Shown piece by piece: positions 42,363 through 56,730 of a DNA stretch of 64,000 nt (the stretch's first letter is position 1; every line of letters starts with the position of its first letter). The position numbers and the translations under genes are program-made. The notes under the pieces are model-generated. The model saw only the letters and a program-made list of their open reading frames with translations. It ran no database searches and was not told the origin of the DNA. This DNA comes from Desulfovibrio sp. G11 (GTDB lineage: Bacteria; Desulfobacterota; Desulfovibrionia; Desulfovibrionales; Desulfovibrionaceae). Location: contig NZ_LT984798.1 in the NCBI RefSeq assembly GCF_900243745.1, forward strand, positions 986,501-1,050,500, written 5' to 3'.

Positions 42363-44507
42363 TCAACCGCGCTTCATGTTGTCTATGAGGCTGTCCAGCG
42401 CCTGAGCCTGAGCCGCAAGATCAGTAACAGCCCTGGCGGCCTCGGCCATGGCCTCGGCCGTCTGCCGCGACATGCTGTTGATCTGTACTATGCTCTGGTT
42501 GATTTCTTCACTGGCGGCAGACTGCTCTTCGCTGGCCGTGGCAATGGCGTTTACCTGGTCCGCCGTGGCCTCCACCGTGCCGACGATCTCGCTCAGGGCC
42601 TGACCGGACTGACCGGCATAATCCGTAGCCTGCTCCACCTGCCGCACGGCTTCATCCATACCGGCCATGCTTTTTGCGGTGCTCTCCTGAATGGCCCTGA
42701 TGGCATTGCCCACATCGGTGGTGGAGGACATGGTTTTTTCCGCCAGCTTGCGCACCTCATCGGCCACCACGGCAAATCCGCGCCCTGCGTCTCCTGCACG
42801 GGCCGCCTCAATGGCCGCATTGAGTGCCAAAAGGTTGGTCTGGTCAGCAATGTCGGAGATGACGCTCATGATCCGGCTGATGTCCTGGGCATGCGTGTTC
42901 AGAAGCGCCATATCCTGCCGCAACGCACCCGAAACCTCATGCACCTGCCGTATGCTCTGCAATGACTGCTCCACGATATGCGCGCCCGCCAGCGCTCTTC
43001 TTCTGGTTTCCGCCGAGGCTTCTGAAGCCTGGCTGGCATTGCGGGCGACCTCCTGCACGGTGGCGTTCATTTCATTCATGGCCGTAGCGGCCTCGGCAAG
43101 GCGCTGGGCGGAGTCCGCAGCGCCCCGGTCTGACTGCTCGATCTGGGCCGAAAGCTCTGTGGAAGCAGATGAAAGCACCGACACCACCTCTTCAAGCTGC
43201 CCCGCAGCAGCCAGCATGCCGTCCCGGCGGGCGCTTTCAGCAGCCCGGCGGGCATCCTCGGCCTCCATCATGGCCAGGCGGGCCTTTTCCGATTCTTCAC
43301 GCGCCGCCCCGGTAAGGGCTTCAGCCCTGCTTATGCCCTCCAGCAAAGAGGCGATCATTTTTTTCAAAGCCGTGCTGAGCACCTTTATTTCACCGCCGAA
43401 GCGGCTGTCTTCAATATTTTGCTCCAGTTTGCCCCCGGCGATGATCCCGGCTGTTTCCGCCAGATAGTTCACCGGGCGCAACGCGCTGCGGATGACAAGA
43501 TAGCTTATGCCGAGTAACACCAGCAGAGTTATGGCCGAAATAATGACGGTAATGCGGCTGATATCCCTGGCTTGCGCCAGCACTTCACGTTGCGGCACGG
43601 TCACGCTGAGATACCAGTGCTGGCTGCCGCCCCTGAAATCAACGGGATGAAAGTAGCGCAGCAGCACACCCTGCGCGTCGCTCACGTCTTCCATATACGA
43701 CTTGCCGGCGGTAAACGCTTCTGTAACCGCCCCTTTGCGCCTGACAACGCCAAGGTCGAAGATGCTCTTGCCGACCAGGGATTCTTCGCGATGCGCCAGA
43801 ATATCACCCTTTTCACTGACAAGCGAAGCGTAGCCGCTGCCATACAGGCTGACGGCCGCAACCATCTGTTGCAGCCGGGCAAGAGAAATATCCACCAGCA
43901 CCACACCGAGAAGGTCATTGCCGCGCAGTATAGGGCAGGCCACTGTGGACATAAGCACGTCCTGCCCGCTGACCTTGAAGGGAATGGGGTCGGAAACGTA
44001 GGTCTGGCGGGTTTTACGGGGAATGACATAGTAAGGCTGGTCGACCTGCTCGCCAAGATCCACAAGCTCGGCCCCTCTGGAAAGGTAGGGCATGAAGCGT
44101 CCTTTGCCGTCACTGCCCGGCGCACCCGCATACAGCATGTCGCGGTTATCGAACAGGCCTGGCTCCCAGATAATGCCCACCCCGAAAATATCGGCATTGC
44201 CCATAAGCATACCCTTGATCATGGCAATGACACCCTGCCTGGTGGGCGCTTCGTTCTGGGCCACACTCTGCCCCAGGGCGGCAGCCAGGGCCGACGCCTC
44301 GTCAACAGCCATGTTCAGGAACCGGGACATGGAATTTCCCTCGGCCCCGCCGAGAGCGGCCAGTTCACGGCGGGCAATATCTTCAATAGCGGCGCTGCTG
44401 CGCGTCTGAATCTGCCAGGTCAGCAGCCCCAGACACACAACAAGAGCAAGGGCTACGGGAATCACAATCTTGGGCGTCATGCGCAAGGATCGGTACCAGG
44501 CGAACAT
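42363..44507 (-). CDS. Methyl-accepting chemotaxis protein with dCache-like sensor
   Basis: A 714-residue chemoreceptor starting [20 protein letters not shown] after TGGAG. TM1 lies at about 13-33, a large periplasmic sensor of dCache type ([20 protein letters not shown], then [12 protein letters not shown]) at about 34-315, TM2 near 316-338, then HAMP ([12 protein letters not shown]) and the signalling domain with tip [20 protein letters not shown]. The ligand is unknown; the sensor type usually binds organic acids or amino acids. It is convergent with the TraT-like gene. Confidence 0.93.
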   Translation of the reverse strand: MFAWYRSLRMTPKIVIPVALALVVCLGLLTWQIQTRSSAAIEDIARRELAALGGAEGNSMSRFLNMAVDEASALAAALGQSVAQNEAPTRQGVIAMIKGMLMGNADIFGVGIIWEPGLFDNRDMLYAGAPGSDGKGRFMPYLSRGAELVDLGEQVDQPYYVIPRKTRQTYVSDPIPFKVSGQDVLMSTVACPILRGNDLLGVVLVDISLARLQQMVAAVSLYGSGYASLVSEKGDILAHREESLVGKSIFDLGVVRRKGAVTEAFTAGKSYMEDVSDAQGVLLRYFHPVDFRGGSQHWYLSVTVPQREVLAQARDISRITVIISAITLLVLLGISYLVIRSALRPVNYLAETAGIIAGGKLEQNIEDSRFGGEIKVLSTALKKMIASLLEGISRAEALTGAAREESEKARLAMMEAEDARRAAESARRDGMLAAAGQLEEVVSVLSSASTELSAQIEQSDRGAADSAQRLAEAATAMNEMNATVQEVARNASQASEASAETRRRALAGAHIVEQSLQSIRQVHEVSGALRQDMALLNTHAQDISRIMSVISDIADQTNLLALNAAIEAARAGDAGRGFAVVADEVRKLAEKTMSSTTDVGNAIRAIQESTAKSMAGMDEAVRQVEQATDYAGQSGQALSEIVGTVEATADQVNAIATASEEQSAASEEINQSIVQINSMSRQTAEAMAEAARAVTDLAAQAQALDSLIDNMKRG

Positions 44508-44845
44508 AAAGACTCCATTGGTTAGCAGGGCAACAGTTTCTTTTTCCAGCCGCAAACGCACGCGCAACATCAGTGGTCACATAAAGCTTTTCGGTAATTT
44601 ATTCGGTTAGCTTTAGCAGCCAGACGAGGAGGCACAAAAAAATATTCGTGCATGCAGGCCGCACATAAAGGATGCAAAAATGCGCCTCCCCCGCAAACGG
44701 CGGCACGCCACACGACGACACGGCAGGCAAAGCGGCTGCAGCTACATCGCGTGCTTGCGGAGCCGCATATGGCAAAAGCGCCCTGCCAGACGGAAAAACA
44801 TTTTCCGTCTGGCAGGGCGCTTACAAAAGCACGCCGTCTGTAAAA
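44508..44845. other. Intergenic region between the two chemoreceptor genes
   Basis: 338 bp. It holds the terminator of the second receptor gene (44776-44822) and the leader of the first. On the minus strand TAAAG, 16-17 bases, then CCGAAAA at about 44576-44605 loosely resembles a sigma-28 promoter, but the spacing is off by about one base. Confidence 0.4.
44776..44822 (-). terminator. Long intrinsic terminator of the CZB chemoreceptor gene
   Basis: Perfect 22-bp arms (44776-44797 and 44801-44822) with loop ACA. On the minus strand the stem ends in GCGCTTTTG. It starts 24 bp after the stop codon. Confidence 0.85.
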
Positions 44846-46603
44846 TCAGGCCCTGCTTTTAAGCCTGTCGATAAGTTCCCGCAGTTCGCCGGCCATCTTG
44901 GCCACAGCCCGCACCTGGCGGTCGGCTTCACTCATGGCTGCACGGCTGGACTCAGCAATGTCCTGCACATTTTTCATGCCCTGCGCCACATGCACCACGG
45001 TATCGCTTTGCTGCTGTGCGGCCACGGCCATGCCGGCGGCGCTGTCCACGTTGGCGGCAGCCAGATCCAGAATCTGCGAAAGCGCCGCTCCGGACTGCTG
45101 CGCAAGATCATTGGATTCATGCACAGCCTCGCTGGTCTGCCCCATAAAGGCCACACTGGCATGAATGGATTCCTGAATGCCGGTGATTTTTGCACCTACG
45201 GCCTGAGTAGCGGTGACCGTTTTTTCTGCCAGTTTTCTCACCTCATCGGCAACCACGGAAAAACCGCGTCCGGCCTCACCTGCCCGAGCTGCTTCAATGG
45301 CGGCGTTCAGGGCCAGCAGGTTGGTCTGGTCAGCAATATCGGTAATAACACTCATAATGCCGGTAATGCCCTGGGCCATTTCGCCCAGTTCGGCAACCTG
45401 CCCGTTCTGCTTGGCCGCAAGATCGTTGACCCGGCTGATGGCCTGGGCGCAGCGGGTCACCACATCCACACCGCTGCCGGCATGCTCCCTGGAACTGCGC
45501 GCCCCGTGGGCCGAATGCTCCGCGCTGACGGCAATTTCGCCGGCGGCGGAGGCAAGCTGCTCCAGGTCATCAAGGCTGCTGCGCATGAGATCATGCTGGT
45601 CTTCGCTGCCCCGGTAGACAGTTTCCACGCGCTGGGCCAGGGTGGCGGAGTGGTCGGCAAGGTCGGCGGCAATAACGTCGGCCTGCGTGGCGATGGCGTT
45701 CATATCGCCCAGCAGGCTGGCAATGCGCGCTTCTTTTTCCTCTGCATCTTTAAGAGCATTGCGGGTATGCTCAGCGCTGGCCTGCGCTTCTTCAGACTTT
45801 TTCTCGTTTTCGGCCAGTTTGAGCTTGAGGTTATCCAGCAAGGCGCCCAAGGCACGCGACAGCGCGCCGATTTCATCCTGACGCCGCAAACGCAGGTCCA
45901 CATCCAGATTTCCCGCCACCACTTCGGCCGATTTGTCCACAAGCCCGCGTAACGGATTGCGGATAGACCGCGTAATGGCTACGCCGGAAACAAGCATGCC
46001 CGCCAGCACGACCAGCAGCAGGGCAACAACCACATATTCCTCACGGGCCATGATCTGCTTGTAGCTTTCCCTGTCAGCTTCGGCGGCATGCAACATCATT
46101 TTACGCAGCTGCGCGAGGGTTTCCACCACCGCCGATGACTTGGCCAGCGTAACGGCATTAAAATGCGCTCTGGCCCCCTGCAGGTCACCGGCCTGCACAA
46201 GCCGCTCAATATCCGAAGCGCTGCGGTGCAGGTCCAGGTGGTCGGCCTCCATGCTTTTAAAATAGCTCGACGTGCCGGGCAGAATGGCTTCCACCTCTTC
46301 ACGGCCACCATTATAAAACCACTGGCCGAAAAGGCATTTGTGGCCGTCTTTCTGCACGTCAAGCTTGCCGTCCGCAGGCGGCATGGCGACAAAACTGCTG
46401 ACCCGTTCTTTCCAGTGCAGATGATCGGCCTCGCGCATGGCAAAAACCAGGGCATTGCTCTGTTTTTGCAACGCGCTGTCAGCCATGGTCATGACCAGGT
46501 TGGACGCATACCAGGCCACCACGGCAAAACAGATCATGCCTGCCAGGCTGATGCCGAAGCCAAAACACAACTTCTTTCCGATGGAAAGATTTTTCCAGAA
46601 CAT
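44846..46603 (-). CDS. Methyl-accepting chemotaxis protein with periplasmic CZB-type zinc motif
   Basis: A 585-residue chemoreceptor. TM1 lies at about 10-32 and TM2 at about 188-210. The periplasmic part contains HLHW (His61/His63), CLFGQW (Cys90) and DHLDLH (His122/His126), the Cys plus three His pattern of chemoreceptor zinc-binding (CZB) domains. HAMP follows ([19 protein letters not shown]), then the signalling domain ([20 protein letters not shown]). CZB domains are usually cytoplasmic and sense zinc or hypochlorous acid. Confidence 0.9.
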   Translation of the reverse strand: MFWKNLSIGKKLCFGFGISLAGMICFAVVAWYASNLVMTMADSALQKQSNALVFAMREADHLHWKERVSSFVAMPPADGKLDVQKDGHKCLFGQWFYNGGREEVEAILPGTSSYFKSMEADHLDLHRSASDIERLVQAGDLQGARAHFNAVTLAKSSAVVETLAQLRKMMLHAAEADRESYKQIMAREEYVVVALLLVVLAGMLVSGVAITRSIRNPLRGLVDKSAEVVAGNLDVDLRLRRQDEIGALSRALGALLDNLKLKLAENEKKSEEAQASAEHTRNALKDAEEKEARIASLLGDMNAIATQADVIAADLADHSATLAQRVETVYRGSEDQHDLMRSSLDDLEQLASAAGEIAVSAEHSAHGARSSREHAGSGVDVVTRCAQAISRVNDLAAKQNGQVAELGEMAQGITGIMSVITDIADQTNLLALNAAIEAARAGEAGRGFSVVADEVRKLAEKTVTATQAVGAKITGIQESIHASVAFMGQTSEAVHESNDLAQQSGAALSQILDLAAANVDSAAGMAVAAQQQSDTVVHVAQGMKNVQDIAESSRAAMSEADRQVRAVAKMAGELRELIDRLKSRA

Positions 46604-51030
<4,427 letters not shown>

Positions 51031-51047
51031 GGACCTGACGAATGAAT

Positions 51048-51105
51048 ACCGCGCCCGCCACCAGGCAAGCCTCCTCTCCGGGGGGCTTCAGGCGGCGGGC
51101 GCGGT
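51048..51105 (+). terminator. Hairpin between por and pta
   Basis: ACCGCGCCCGCC (51048-51059) and GGCGGGCGCGGT (51094-51105), 34-base loop containing a second small stem (CCTCC/GGGGG), then TGTTGCC. No T-run, so partial termination or mRNA stabilisation is likely, allowing read-through into pta. Confidence 0.45.
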
Positions 51106-51197
51106 TGTTGCCATAAACTGAGGCCGGGGCGCGGGTGAAGGCCTGCGCCCTTTTCGCGTTATCCTGCCAGCCTGCCCGAAAAAATCAGGGGAAGCTT

Positions 51198-53306
51198 ATG
51201 TACAACGGACTTTATATCACGGCCACCGGCCCCATGACGGGCAAAAGCGCCATTGCCCTGGGAGCCATGCAGCTACTCAGCCGCAGCATGCGCAAAGTGG
51301 CTTTTTTCCGTCCCATCATCAATGAACCGCTATGGGACGACCGCGACCCGGACATCAACCTGATGCTTGAGTACTTCAAGATCAACTCCGACTACGCCGA
51401 CACCTTCGCCTACACCCAGCGTGAAGCGCGCCAGATCATCAACCAGGGGTCGCGCAACCTGCTTATGGAAAACATTATCCAGAAGTACAAAAAACTGCTG
51501 GAAACCTATGACTTTGTACTGTGCGTGGGCACGGATTTTCTAGGCAAGGACCCGGTGTTTGAATTCGAGCTTAACGCCGAAATCGCCGCCAACCTGGGTA
51601 CGCCCGTCATTCTTGTGACCAGCGGGCAAAAGTCCACGGCCGAAGATATCCGTGAATCTCTCCAGATCACCATGGACAGCCTGGCCCCCTATTCCCTGGA
51701 CGTTGTGGCAACCATTATCAACCGCCGCAACCTCACCCAGACAGAGCTTGACGAACTGCGCACCCATTTCAGCACCGAAGACCGCAAGGCCCTCATTTAC
51801 TCCGTCCCCAACGAGCCGACCATCGGCCAGCCCACCATGGGCGACGTGAAAAAAGGCCTGGACGCCGAGGTCCTTTTTGGCGAAGACCGCCTGGACGCCC
51901 TGGTGGACGACTACCTTATCGCGGCCATGCACGTGAACAATGTGCTGCACTATATCGCCAAAGACCAGCTTATCGTCACCCCCGGCGACCGCGCCGACGT
52001 ACTGCTGGCCGCCATTGCCTCGCGCCTGTCTTCCTCCACGCCGGACATCGCCGGTGTGCTGCTGACCGGCGGCATCCGCCCCGCCAAGGAAGTGTGCGAA
52101 TTCATTCAGGGCTGGACGGCATCTCCTCTGCCCATCCTGCTGACCAAGGGCCACACCTACAATACCATGCTGGCCCTGCAGGAACTTATCGCTCCCATCG
52201 AGCCGGGCAACCTGCGCAAGATCAACACCGTGCTGGGCCTTTTTGAACAGCACGTCAACGGCAAGGATATTGCCAGCCGCATCGTGAGCAAGCGCAGTTC
52301 GCGCATTACGCCCATGATGTTTGAATTTGAGCTGATCGAACGGGCCAAGGCCAACAAGATGCGTATCGTGCTGGCCGAAGGCACTGAAGAACGCATCCTG
52401 CGCGCCACCGACATTCTGCTGCGCCGTGGCGTGGCCGATATCACCCTGCTGGGCGATGTGGATGAAATCCGCACCAAGGGCAGCACCCTCGGCCTGGATC
52501 TGGAAAAGGCCACCCTTATCGACCCGGTCAATTCGCCCAAGTTTGACGAATACGCCAATACCTATTACGAATTGCGCAAAAAGAAAGGCATTACCCCCGA
52601 ACAGGCCCGCGACACCATGGCGGATTCGACGTACTACGCCACTATGATGGTCAAGCAGGACGATGCCGACGGCATGGTTTCCGGCGCGGTTAACACCACG
52701 GCCCACACCATCCGCCCGGCCTTTGAATTTGTGAAGACCAAGCCCGGCTTCTCGGTGGTGTCTTCGGTATTTCTTATGTGCCTCAAAGACCGTGTGCTGG
52801 TTTTCGGCGACTGCGCCGTCAACCCCAACCCCACGGCCCAGCAGCTTGCGGAAATCGCCATTGCCTCGGCCCATACAGCCGAAGTTTTCGGCATTGAACC
52901 GCGCGTGGCCATGCTTTCGTACTCCACCGGCACGTCCGGCAAGGGCGCGGACGTGGACATTGTTGTGGAAGCCACAAAGATCGCCAAAGAAATGGCCCCC
53001 GGCCTGGCCCTTGAAGGTCCCCTGCAGTACGATGCCGCCATCGACCCCAGCGTGGCCAAGACAAAAATGCCCGACAGCAAGGTGGCCGGCAAAGCCACGG
53101 TCTTCATCTTCCCTGACCTGAACACGGGCAACAACACGTACAAGGCCGTACAGCGGGCCGCCGGAGCCGTAGCCATCGGGCCTGTACTTCAGGGACTTAA
53201 CAAGCCCGTCAACGACCTGTCGCGCGGCTGCACCGTACCCGACATCGTGAACACCGTGGCCATCACGGCTGTTCAGGCCGCGGCAGAAAAAGCCGCCGGG
53301 CGCTAG
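51198..53306 (+). CDS. pta: Phosphate acetyltransferase, long form
   Basis: A 702-residue enzyme starting MYNGLYITATGPMTGKSAIA after GGGGAAGC. The N-terminal BioD/P-loop-like domain has GPMTGKS at residues 11-17 with an incomplete-looking ATPase site, then a DRTGG-type domain. The catalytic PTA domain covers about residues 370-702 (VLAEGTEERILRATDILLRR, MVSGAVNTTAHTIRP, VAMLSYSTGTSGKGAD). It converts acetyl-CoA and phosphate to acetyl-phosphate, using the product of por and feeding ackA. Confidence 0.96.
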   Translation: MYNGLYITATGPMTGKSAIALGAMQLLSRSMRKVAFFRPIINEPLWDDRDPDINLMLEYFKINSDYADTFAYTQREARQIINQGSRNLLMENIIQKYKKLLETYDFVLCVGTDFLGKDPVFEFELNAEIAANLGTPVILVTSGQKSTAEDIRESLQITMDSLAPYSLDVVATIINRRNLTQTELDELRTHFSTEDRKALIYSVPNEPTIGQPTMGDVKKGLDAEVLFGEDRLDALVDDYLIAAMHVNNVLHYIAKDQLIVTPGDRADVLLAAIASRLSSSTPDIAGVLLTGGIRPAKEVCEFIQGWTASPLPILLTKGHTYNTMLALQELIAPIEPGNLRKINTVLGLFEQHVNGKDIASRIVSKRSSRITPMMFEFELIERAKANKMRIVLAEGTEERILRATDILLRRGVADITLLGDVDEIRTKGSTLGLDLEKATLIDPVNSPKFDEYANTYYELRKKKGITPEQARDTMADSTYYATMMVKQDDADGMVSGAVNTTAHTIRPAFEFVKTKPGFSVVSSVFLMCLKDRVLVFGDCAVNPNPTAQQLAEIAIASAHTAEVFGIEPRVAMLSYSTGTSGKGADVDIVVEATKIAKEMAPGLALEGPLQYDAAIDPSVAKTKMPDSKVAGKATVFIFPDLNTGNNTYKAVQRAAGAVAIGPVLQGLNKPVNDLSRGCTVPDIVNTVAITAVQAAAEKAAGR

Positions 53307-53408
53307 AGCATTTACCGCCTGAAATGGTTGCGTAACGGCAGATCTTCGCTGCGTTCGTCCGTACCTGTTTTGTCATAACGGTCGAAGCCGGCTTGCCTGC
53401 AACCATTT
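53304..53408 (+). repeat. Dispersed intergenic repeat, copy B
   Basis: Begins with the TAG stop codon of pta (TAGAGCATTTACCGC) and matches copy A (24070 to 24036, minus strand) at 29 of 35 positions. It is closed by AAATGGTTGC (53322-53331) and GCAACCATTT (53399-53408). The middle differs from copy A and is longer. Confidence 0.65.
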
Positions 53409-53414
53409 TGAGGT

Positions 53415-53435
53415 GCGGATTTTTTAAAAATCCGC
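53415..53435. terminator. AT-rich palindrome after pta
   Basis: GCGGATTTTT, one base, AAAAATCCGC. A second one, CAACTTT/AAAGTTG, lies at about 53448-53464. The T-rich stems could terminate transcription in either direction between pta and ackA. Confidence 0.5.
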
Positions 53436-53524
53436 GCAGAGCTTCCCAACTTTTTTTAAAGTTGAACTGCTCGAAAGCCGCCACGGCTGACGCCCGCAGG
53501 CCGAAGCCGCAAAACAGCTATCCA

Positions 53525-53545
53525 GGGGAGGGGACGGCCCTCCCC
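53525..53545 (+). promoter_or_regulatory. Leader hairpin before ackA
   Basis: GGGGAGGG and CCCTCCCC with a 5-base loop, 29 bp before the ackA ATG and upstream of its AAGGAAAGGAAG ribosome-binding site. Role unknown. Confidence 0.45.
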
Positions 53546-53574
53546 ACATTTCGTTAACAAGGAAAGGAAGACAC

Positions 53575-54786
53575 ATGAAAATCCTGGTCATCAACGCGGG
53601 CTCTTCGTCCTGCAAGTACCAACTGCTGGAAATGGACACCCACGCCGTTCTCTGCTCCGGCCTTGCCGAACGCATCGGACAGGACGAAGGCCGTCTGACC
53701 CACAAGATCGCCCCTGATACGGACAAAGAAGAAAAAATCGTCCAGACCGCGCACTTTCCCACCCATGTGCAGGCGATGGAAATGGTCATCGCCCTGCTCA
53801 CCGATGCTGAAAAAGGCGTCATCAAGGACAAGAGCGAAATTGCGGGCATCGGCCACCGCGTGCTGCACGGCGGCGAAGCCGTCAGCGATCCCGTGCTGGT
53901 GGACGAACGCGTGAAGGGCATTGTGCGCGAATGCGCCGTGCTTGGCCCCCTGCACAACCCCGCAAACCTTATGGGCATTGAAGTGGCTGAAAAGCTCTTC
54001 CCCGGCGTGCCCAACGTGGCTGTGTTTGATACGGAATTCGGCATGGGCATGCCCAAAGAAGCTTTCATGTACGCCCTGCCCTACGAGTTGTATGAAGACC
54101 TGCGCATCCGCCGCTACGGCTTCCACGGCACGTCGCACAAGTACATTGCGGGCGCTACTGCCAAGTACCTCGGCAAGCCCCTGAGCGAGCTGCGCTCCAT
54201 CACCATGCACCTTGGCAACGGCTCATCCATGAGCTGCGTGCGCAACGGCAAGTGCTTTGACACCAGCATGGGGCTGACCCCTCTTGAAGGCCTCATCATG
54301 GGGACGCGCTGCGGCAGCATCGACCCCGCCATTGTGCCTTTTGTCATGGAAAAGAAGGGCCTCACCCCCGAGCAGGTGGATACCCTGATGAACAAGAAGT
54401 CCGGGTTGCTCGGCCTGTGCGGCCACACCGATATGCGCGACGTGCATGCCGAAGTGGAAAAAGGCAACGAGCGTGCCGCCCTGGCCCTCAAGATGCTGGT
54501 CCGCAGCATCAAGAAAACCCTTGGCTCTTACTACTTCCTGCTGGACGGCAAGGTGGATGCCCTGGTCTTTACCGCCGGCATCGGCGAAAATGACGACATC
54601 GTGCGTGCCGAAGTGTGCGCCGGGCTTGAAAACCTCGGCATCAAAATCGACGCCAAGGAAAACGGCACCCGCAAGGCCGGTGCACGTGCCATCTCCACAC
54701 CTGACAGCTCCATACCCGTGCTGATCATTCCCACCAATGAAGAACTGCAGATCGCCATGGCCACGGTTGAAGTGCTGGGCAAATAA
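53575..54786 (+). CDS. ackA: Acetate kinase
   Basis: A 403-residue enzyme, full length. MKILVINAGSSSCKYQLLEM is the N-terminal phosphate-binding strand; RRYGFHGTSHKY, HLGNGSSMSCV (adenosine/phosphate) and GIGENDDIVRA (C-terminal) are family motifs. It converts acetyl-phosphate and ADP to acetate and ATP, the last step of the por-pta-ackA pathway. A ribosome-binding site GGAAAGGAAG is present. A separate transcription unit is possible, given the hairpins between pta and ackA. Confidence 0.97.
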   Translation: MKILVINAGSSSCKYQLLEMDTHAVLCSGLAERIGQDEGRLTHKIAPDTDKEEKIVQTAHFPTHVQAMEMVIALLTDAEKGVIKDKSEIAGIGHRVLHGGEAVSDPVLVDERVKGIVRECAVLGPLHNPANLMGIEVAEKLFPGVPNVAVFDTEFGMGMPKEAFMYALPYELYEDLRIRRYGFHGTSHKYIAGATAKYLGKPLSELRSITMHLGNGSSMSCVRNGKCFDTSMGLTPLEGLIMGTRCGSIDPAIVPFVMEKKGLTPEQVDTLMNKKSGLLGLCGHTDMRDVHAEVEKGNERAALALKMLVRSIKKTLGSYYFLLDGKVDALVFTAGIGENDDIVRAEVCAGLENLGIKIDAKENGTRKAGARAISTPDSSIPVLIIPTNEELQIAMATVEVLGK

Positions 54787-55162
54787 GCCTGCCGCACCGT
54801 AGCCGGCATCCGCGCCGGAATATGCAGAAGGCCGCTTCCCACGAAGCGGCCTTCTGTGTGCAGGGCGTTACAAAAAACTGTTCAGGGCTGCTGCAGGGGC
54901 AGGGTTTTCAGGTCCGCCCACCCCGACGACACTGCACACGCAGCGCCTGTTTGTTGCCCGCAGCTTTTCTGCCGGACCAACCACGGCGTTCTCTCCCTGC
55001 GCCGGCAGCAGTAGCGCGGGCCATGCGCGAAGCGGCCATGCAGACAGCCCCACAGCGCCGGACCGGGGACAACGTCCTTTTGTTTGCCTGCCGGACATCG
55101 CCGGTATACAAAGGCTCTGAAATCACAAGACAGGCAATGGCCGCACACATCCGGAGAATGAG
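54787..55162. other. Intergenic region after ackA
   Basis: 376 bp containing the ackA terminator (54825-54856). No gene is supported in the rest; open frames on both strands there look random. Confidence 0.55.
54825..54856 (+). terminator. Terminator of ackA
   Basis: Perfect 14-bp arms CAGAAGGCCGCTTC and GAAGCGGCCTTCTG with a 4-base loop, 39 bp after the stop. The T-run is weak (TGTGTG). Confidence 0.75.
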
Positions 55163-56329
55163 TTGAGCCAGTTACAGAAAGATTTTTCCACCACAGCCGT
55201 GGTGGCGGGCTTTTTGGCGGTAGTGGTGTCATACGCCGGTTCCGCCGTGCTTATTTTTCAGGCCGCGCATCTGGCGGGCCTTTCCGAACAGATGACCACC
55301 TCCTGGATATGGGCAGTATCCATAGGCAGCGGGCTTACGGGACTGCTACTGAGCTGGAGGATGCGCATACCCGTCATTACCGCATGGTCAACACCGGGCG
55401 CGGCCCTGCTGGTATCCATGCTGCCCGGTGTGCCTTTTGCCGAAGCCGTGGGCGCCTATCTGGCAAGCGCGGCCATCATAACGGTCATCGGCATGACCGG
55501 ATCGCTGGACATCATCATGCGGCGCATCCCTGTTGCCGTCAGTTCTGGCATGTTCGCGGGTATCCTGTTCAGCTTCGGGGCCAAAATTTTCACGTCCGTG
55601 CAGGCCTCCCCGCTGCTGGGCTTGTCCATGCTGTGCTGCTTCATCCTGTTCAGGCGGCTGTGCCCTCGCTATGCCGTTGCCGCTGTGCTGGTGCTTGGCG
55701 TTGTCATTGCATCGCTCACCGGCATGATGCACTTTGAGGCCATCCATTTTTCACTGGCAAAACCGGTATTCACCGCGCCCCAATGGTCCGGCGCAACCAT
55801 CATAAGCATCGGGCTGCCCCTGGCCCTGGTAACGCTGACGGGCCAGTACATATCGGGCATGGCCGTTTTGCATGCTTCGGGTTATCCGGTGGCGTCCAAC
55901 GGCATCATGACTGTAACCGGGCTGGCCTCACTGCTGTTCGCCCCTTTCGGCTCCCACGCCATCAACCTGTCATCCCTGACGGCGGCCATCTGCACCGGCA
56001 AGGAATCGCATGAACATCCCTCACGGCGTTATGTGGCCGGACTGGCCTGCGGCGGGCTGTATGTGCTCATCGGCCTGTTCGGGACCACCCTTACCTCGCT
56101 TTTCGCAGCCCTGCCCCCGGCATTCATCGCCATGCTGGCAGGACTGGCCCTCCTGAGCGCCTTCACCACGGGTTTTTACGGCATTTTCAGGGATAGTGAC
56201 AATATGGAGGCCGGAATCATAGCCTTTCTCGCCACAGCCTCGGGCATGGAACTGCTCGGCCTGGGTGCGCCCTTCTGGGGGCTTGTTTTCGGGGCTGTGG
56301 CCTGCCTTGTCTTGAAAAAGCAAAAATAA
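55163..56329 (+). CDS. BenE-family membrane transporter
   Basis: A 388-residue protein with about 11-12 membrane spans. The TTG start at 55163 (LSQLQKDFSTTAVVAGFLAV) is preceded by GGAG at good spacing; no ATG fits. ITAWSTPGAALLVSML near residue 73 and the later APFGSHAINLSSLTAAICTG are BenE hallmarks. BenE proteins are benzoate/proton symporters, but substrates of most members are untested. It stands alone and has its own terminator. Confidence 0.88.
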   Translation: MSQLQKDFSTTAVVAGFLAVVVSYAGSAVLIFQAAHLAGLSEQMTTSWIWAVSIGSGLTGLLLSWRMRIPVITAWSTPGAALLVSMLPGVPFAEAVGAYLASAAIITVIGMTGSLDIIMRRIPVAVSSGMFAGILFSFGAKIFTSVQASPLLGLSMLCCFILFRRLCPRYAVAAVLVLGVVIASLTGMMHFEAIHFSLAKPVFTAPQWSGATIISIGLPLALVTLTGQYISGMAVLHASGYPVASNGIMTVTGLASLLFAPFGSHAINLSSLTAAICTGKESHEHPSRRYVAGLACGGLYVLIGLFGTTLTSLFAALPPAFIAMLAGLALLSAFTTGFYGIFRDSDNMEAGIIAFLATASGMELLGLGAPFWGLVFGAVACLVLKKQK

Positions 56330-56730
56330 CGGCATTGTCGCCTGCGCCCCAGCGCGGACAAGCGAAACAAACGCAAACGACCGCCTGAAAGCACCTGCTT
56401 CGGCTCTGCCAGGCCTATGGTTGCGGGCTTTGCCCCAATCCGCACGCATGGCGCAAGCACCATACGCAAACGGCCGCCCAAGGGCGGCTGTTTTTACATC
56501 TTACTGTCATATGAACCGGGCGGCAGCATGCCGCCGTTTTTACCGGGCAGCATCTGGAGCAATGCAACTTTTACAGTTATCTGGCGACTGCGTGAGCGCC
56601 GCCCGCCGTCAAGGAGCAAGCACAACGTATTTGCGCGATCAAACTCCATAACGAGCGGTGTTTCTTTGAAAACAGCTCTTCGCAAAATTGAAATGCGTCA
56701 GATACCGCAGTTCGTATACACAGGCACACT
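56330..56730. other. Intergenic region after the BenE-like gene
   Basis: 401 bp. It contains one clear terminator (56473-56495); nothing else recognisable. The 3' end of the RqcH-like gene on the other strand follows. Confidence 0.55.
56473..56495 (+). terminator. Intrinsic terminator of the BenE-like gene
   Basis: GCCGCCC, AA, GGGCGGC, then TG and five T. It lies about 145 bp after the stop, a classic form on the plus strand. Confidence 0.75.

Noticed and set aside
44576-44605. Sigma-28 promoter for the dCache chemoreceptor
   Set aside because: TAAAG and CCGAAAA are present but the -10 is poor and the spacing about one base off; kept only as a remark.
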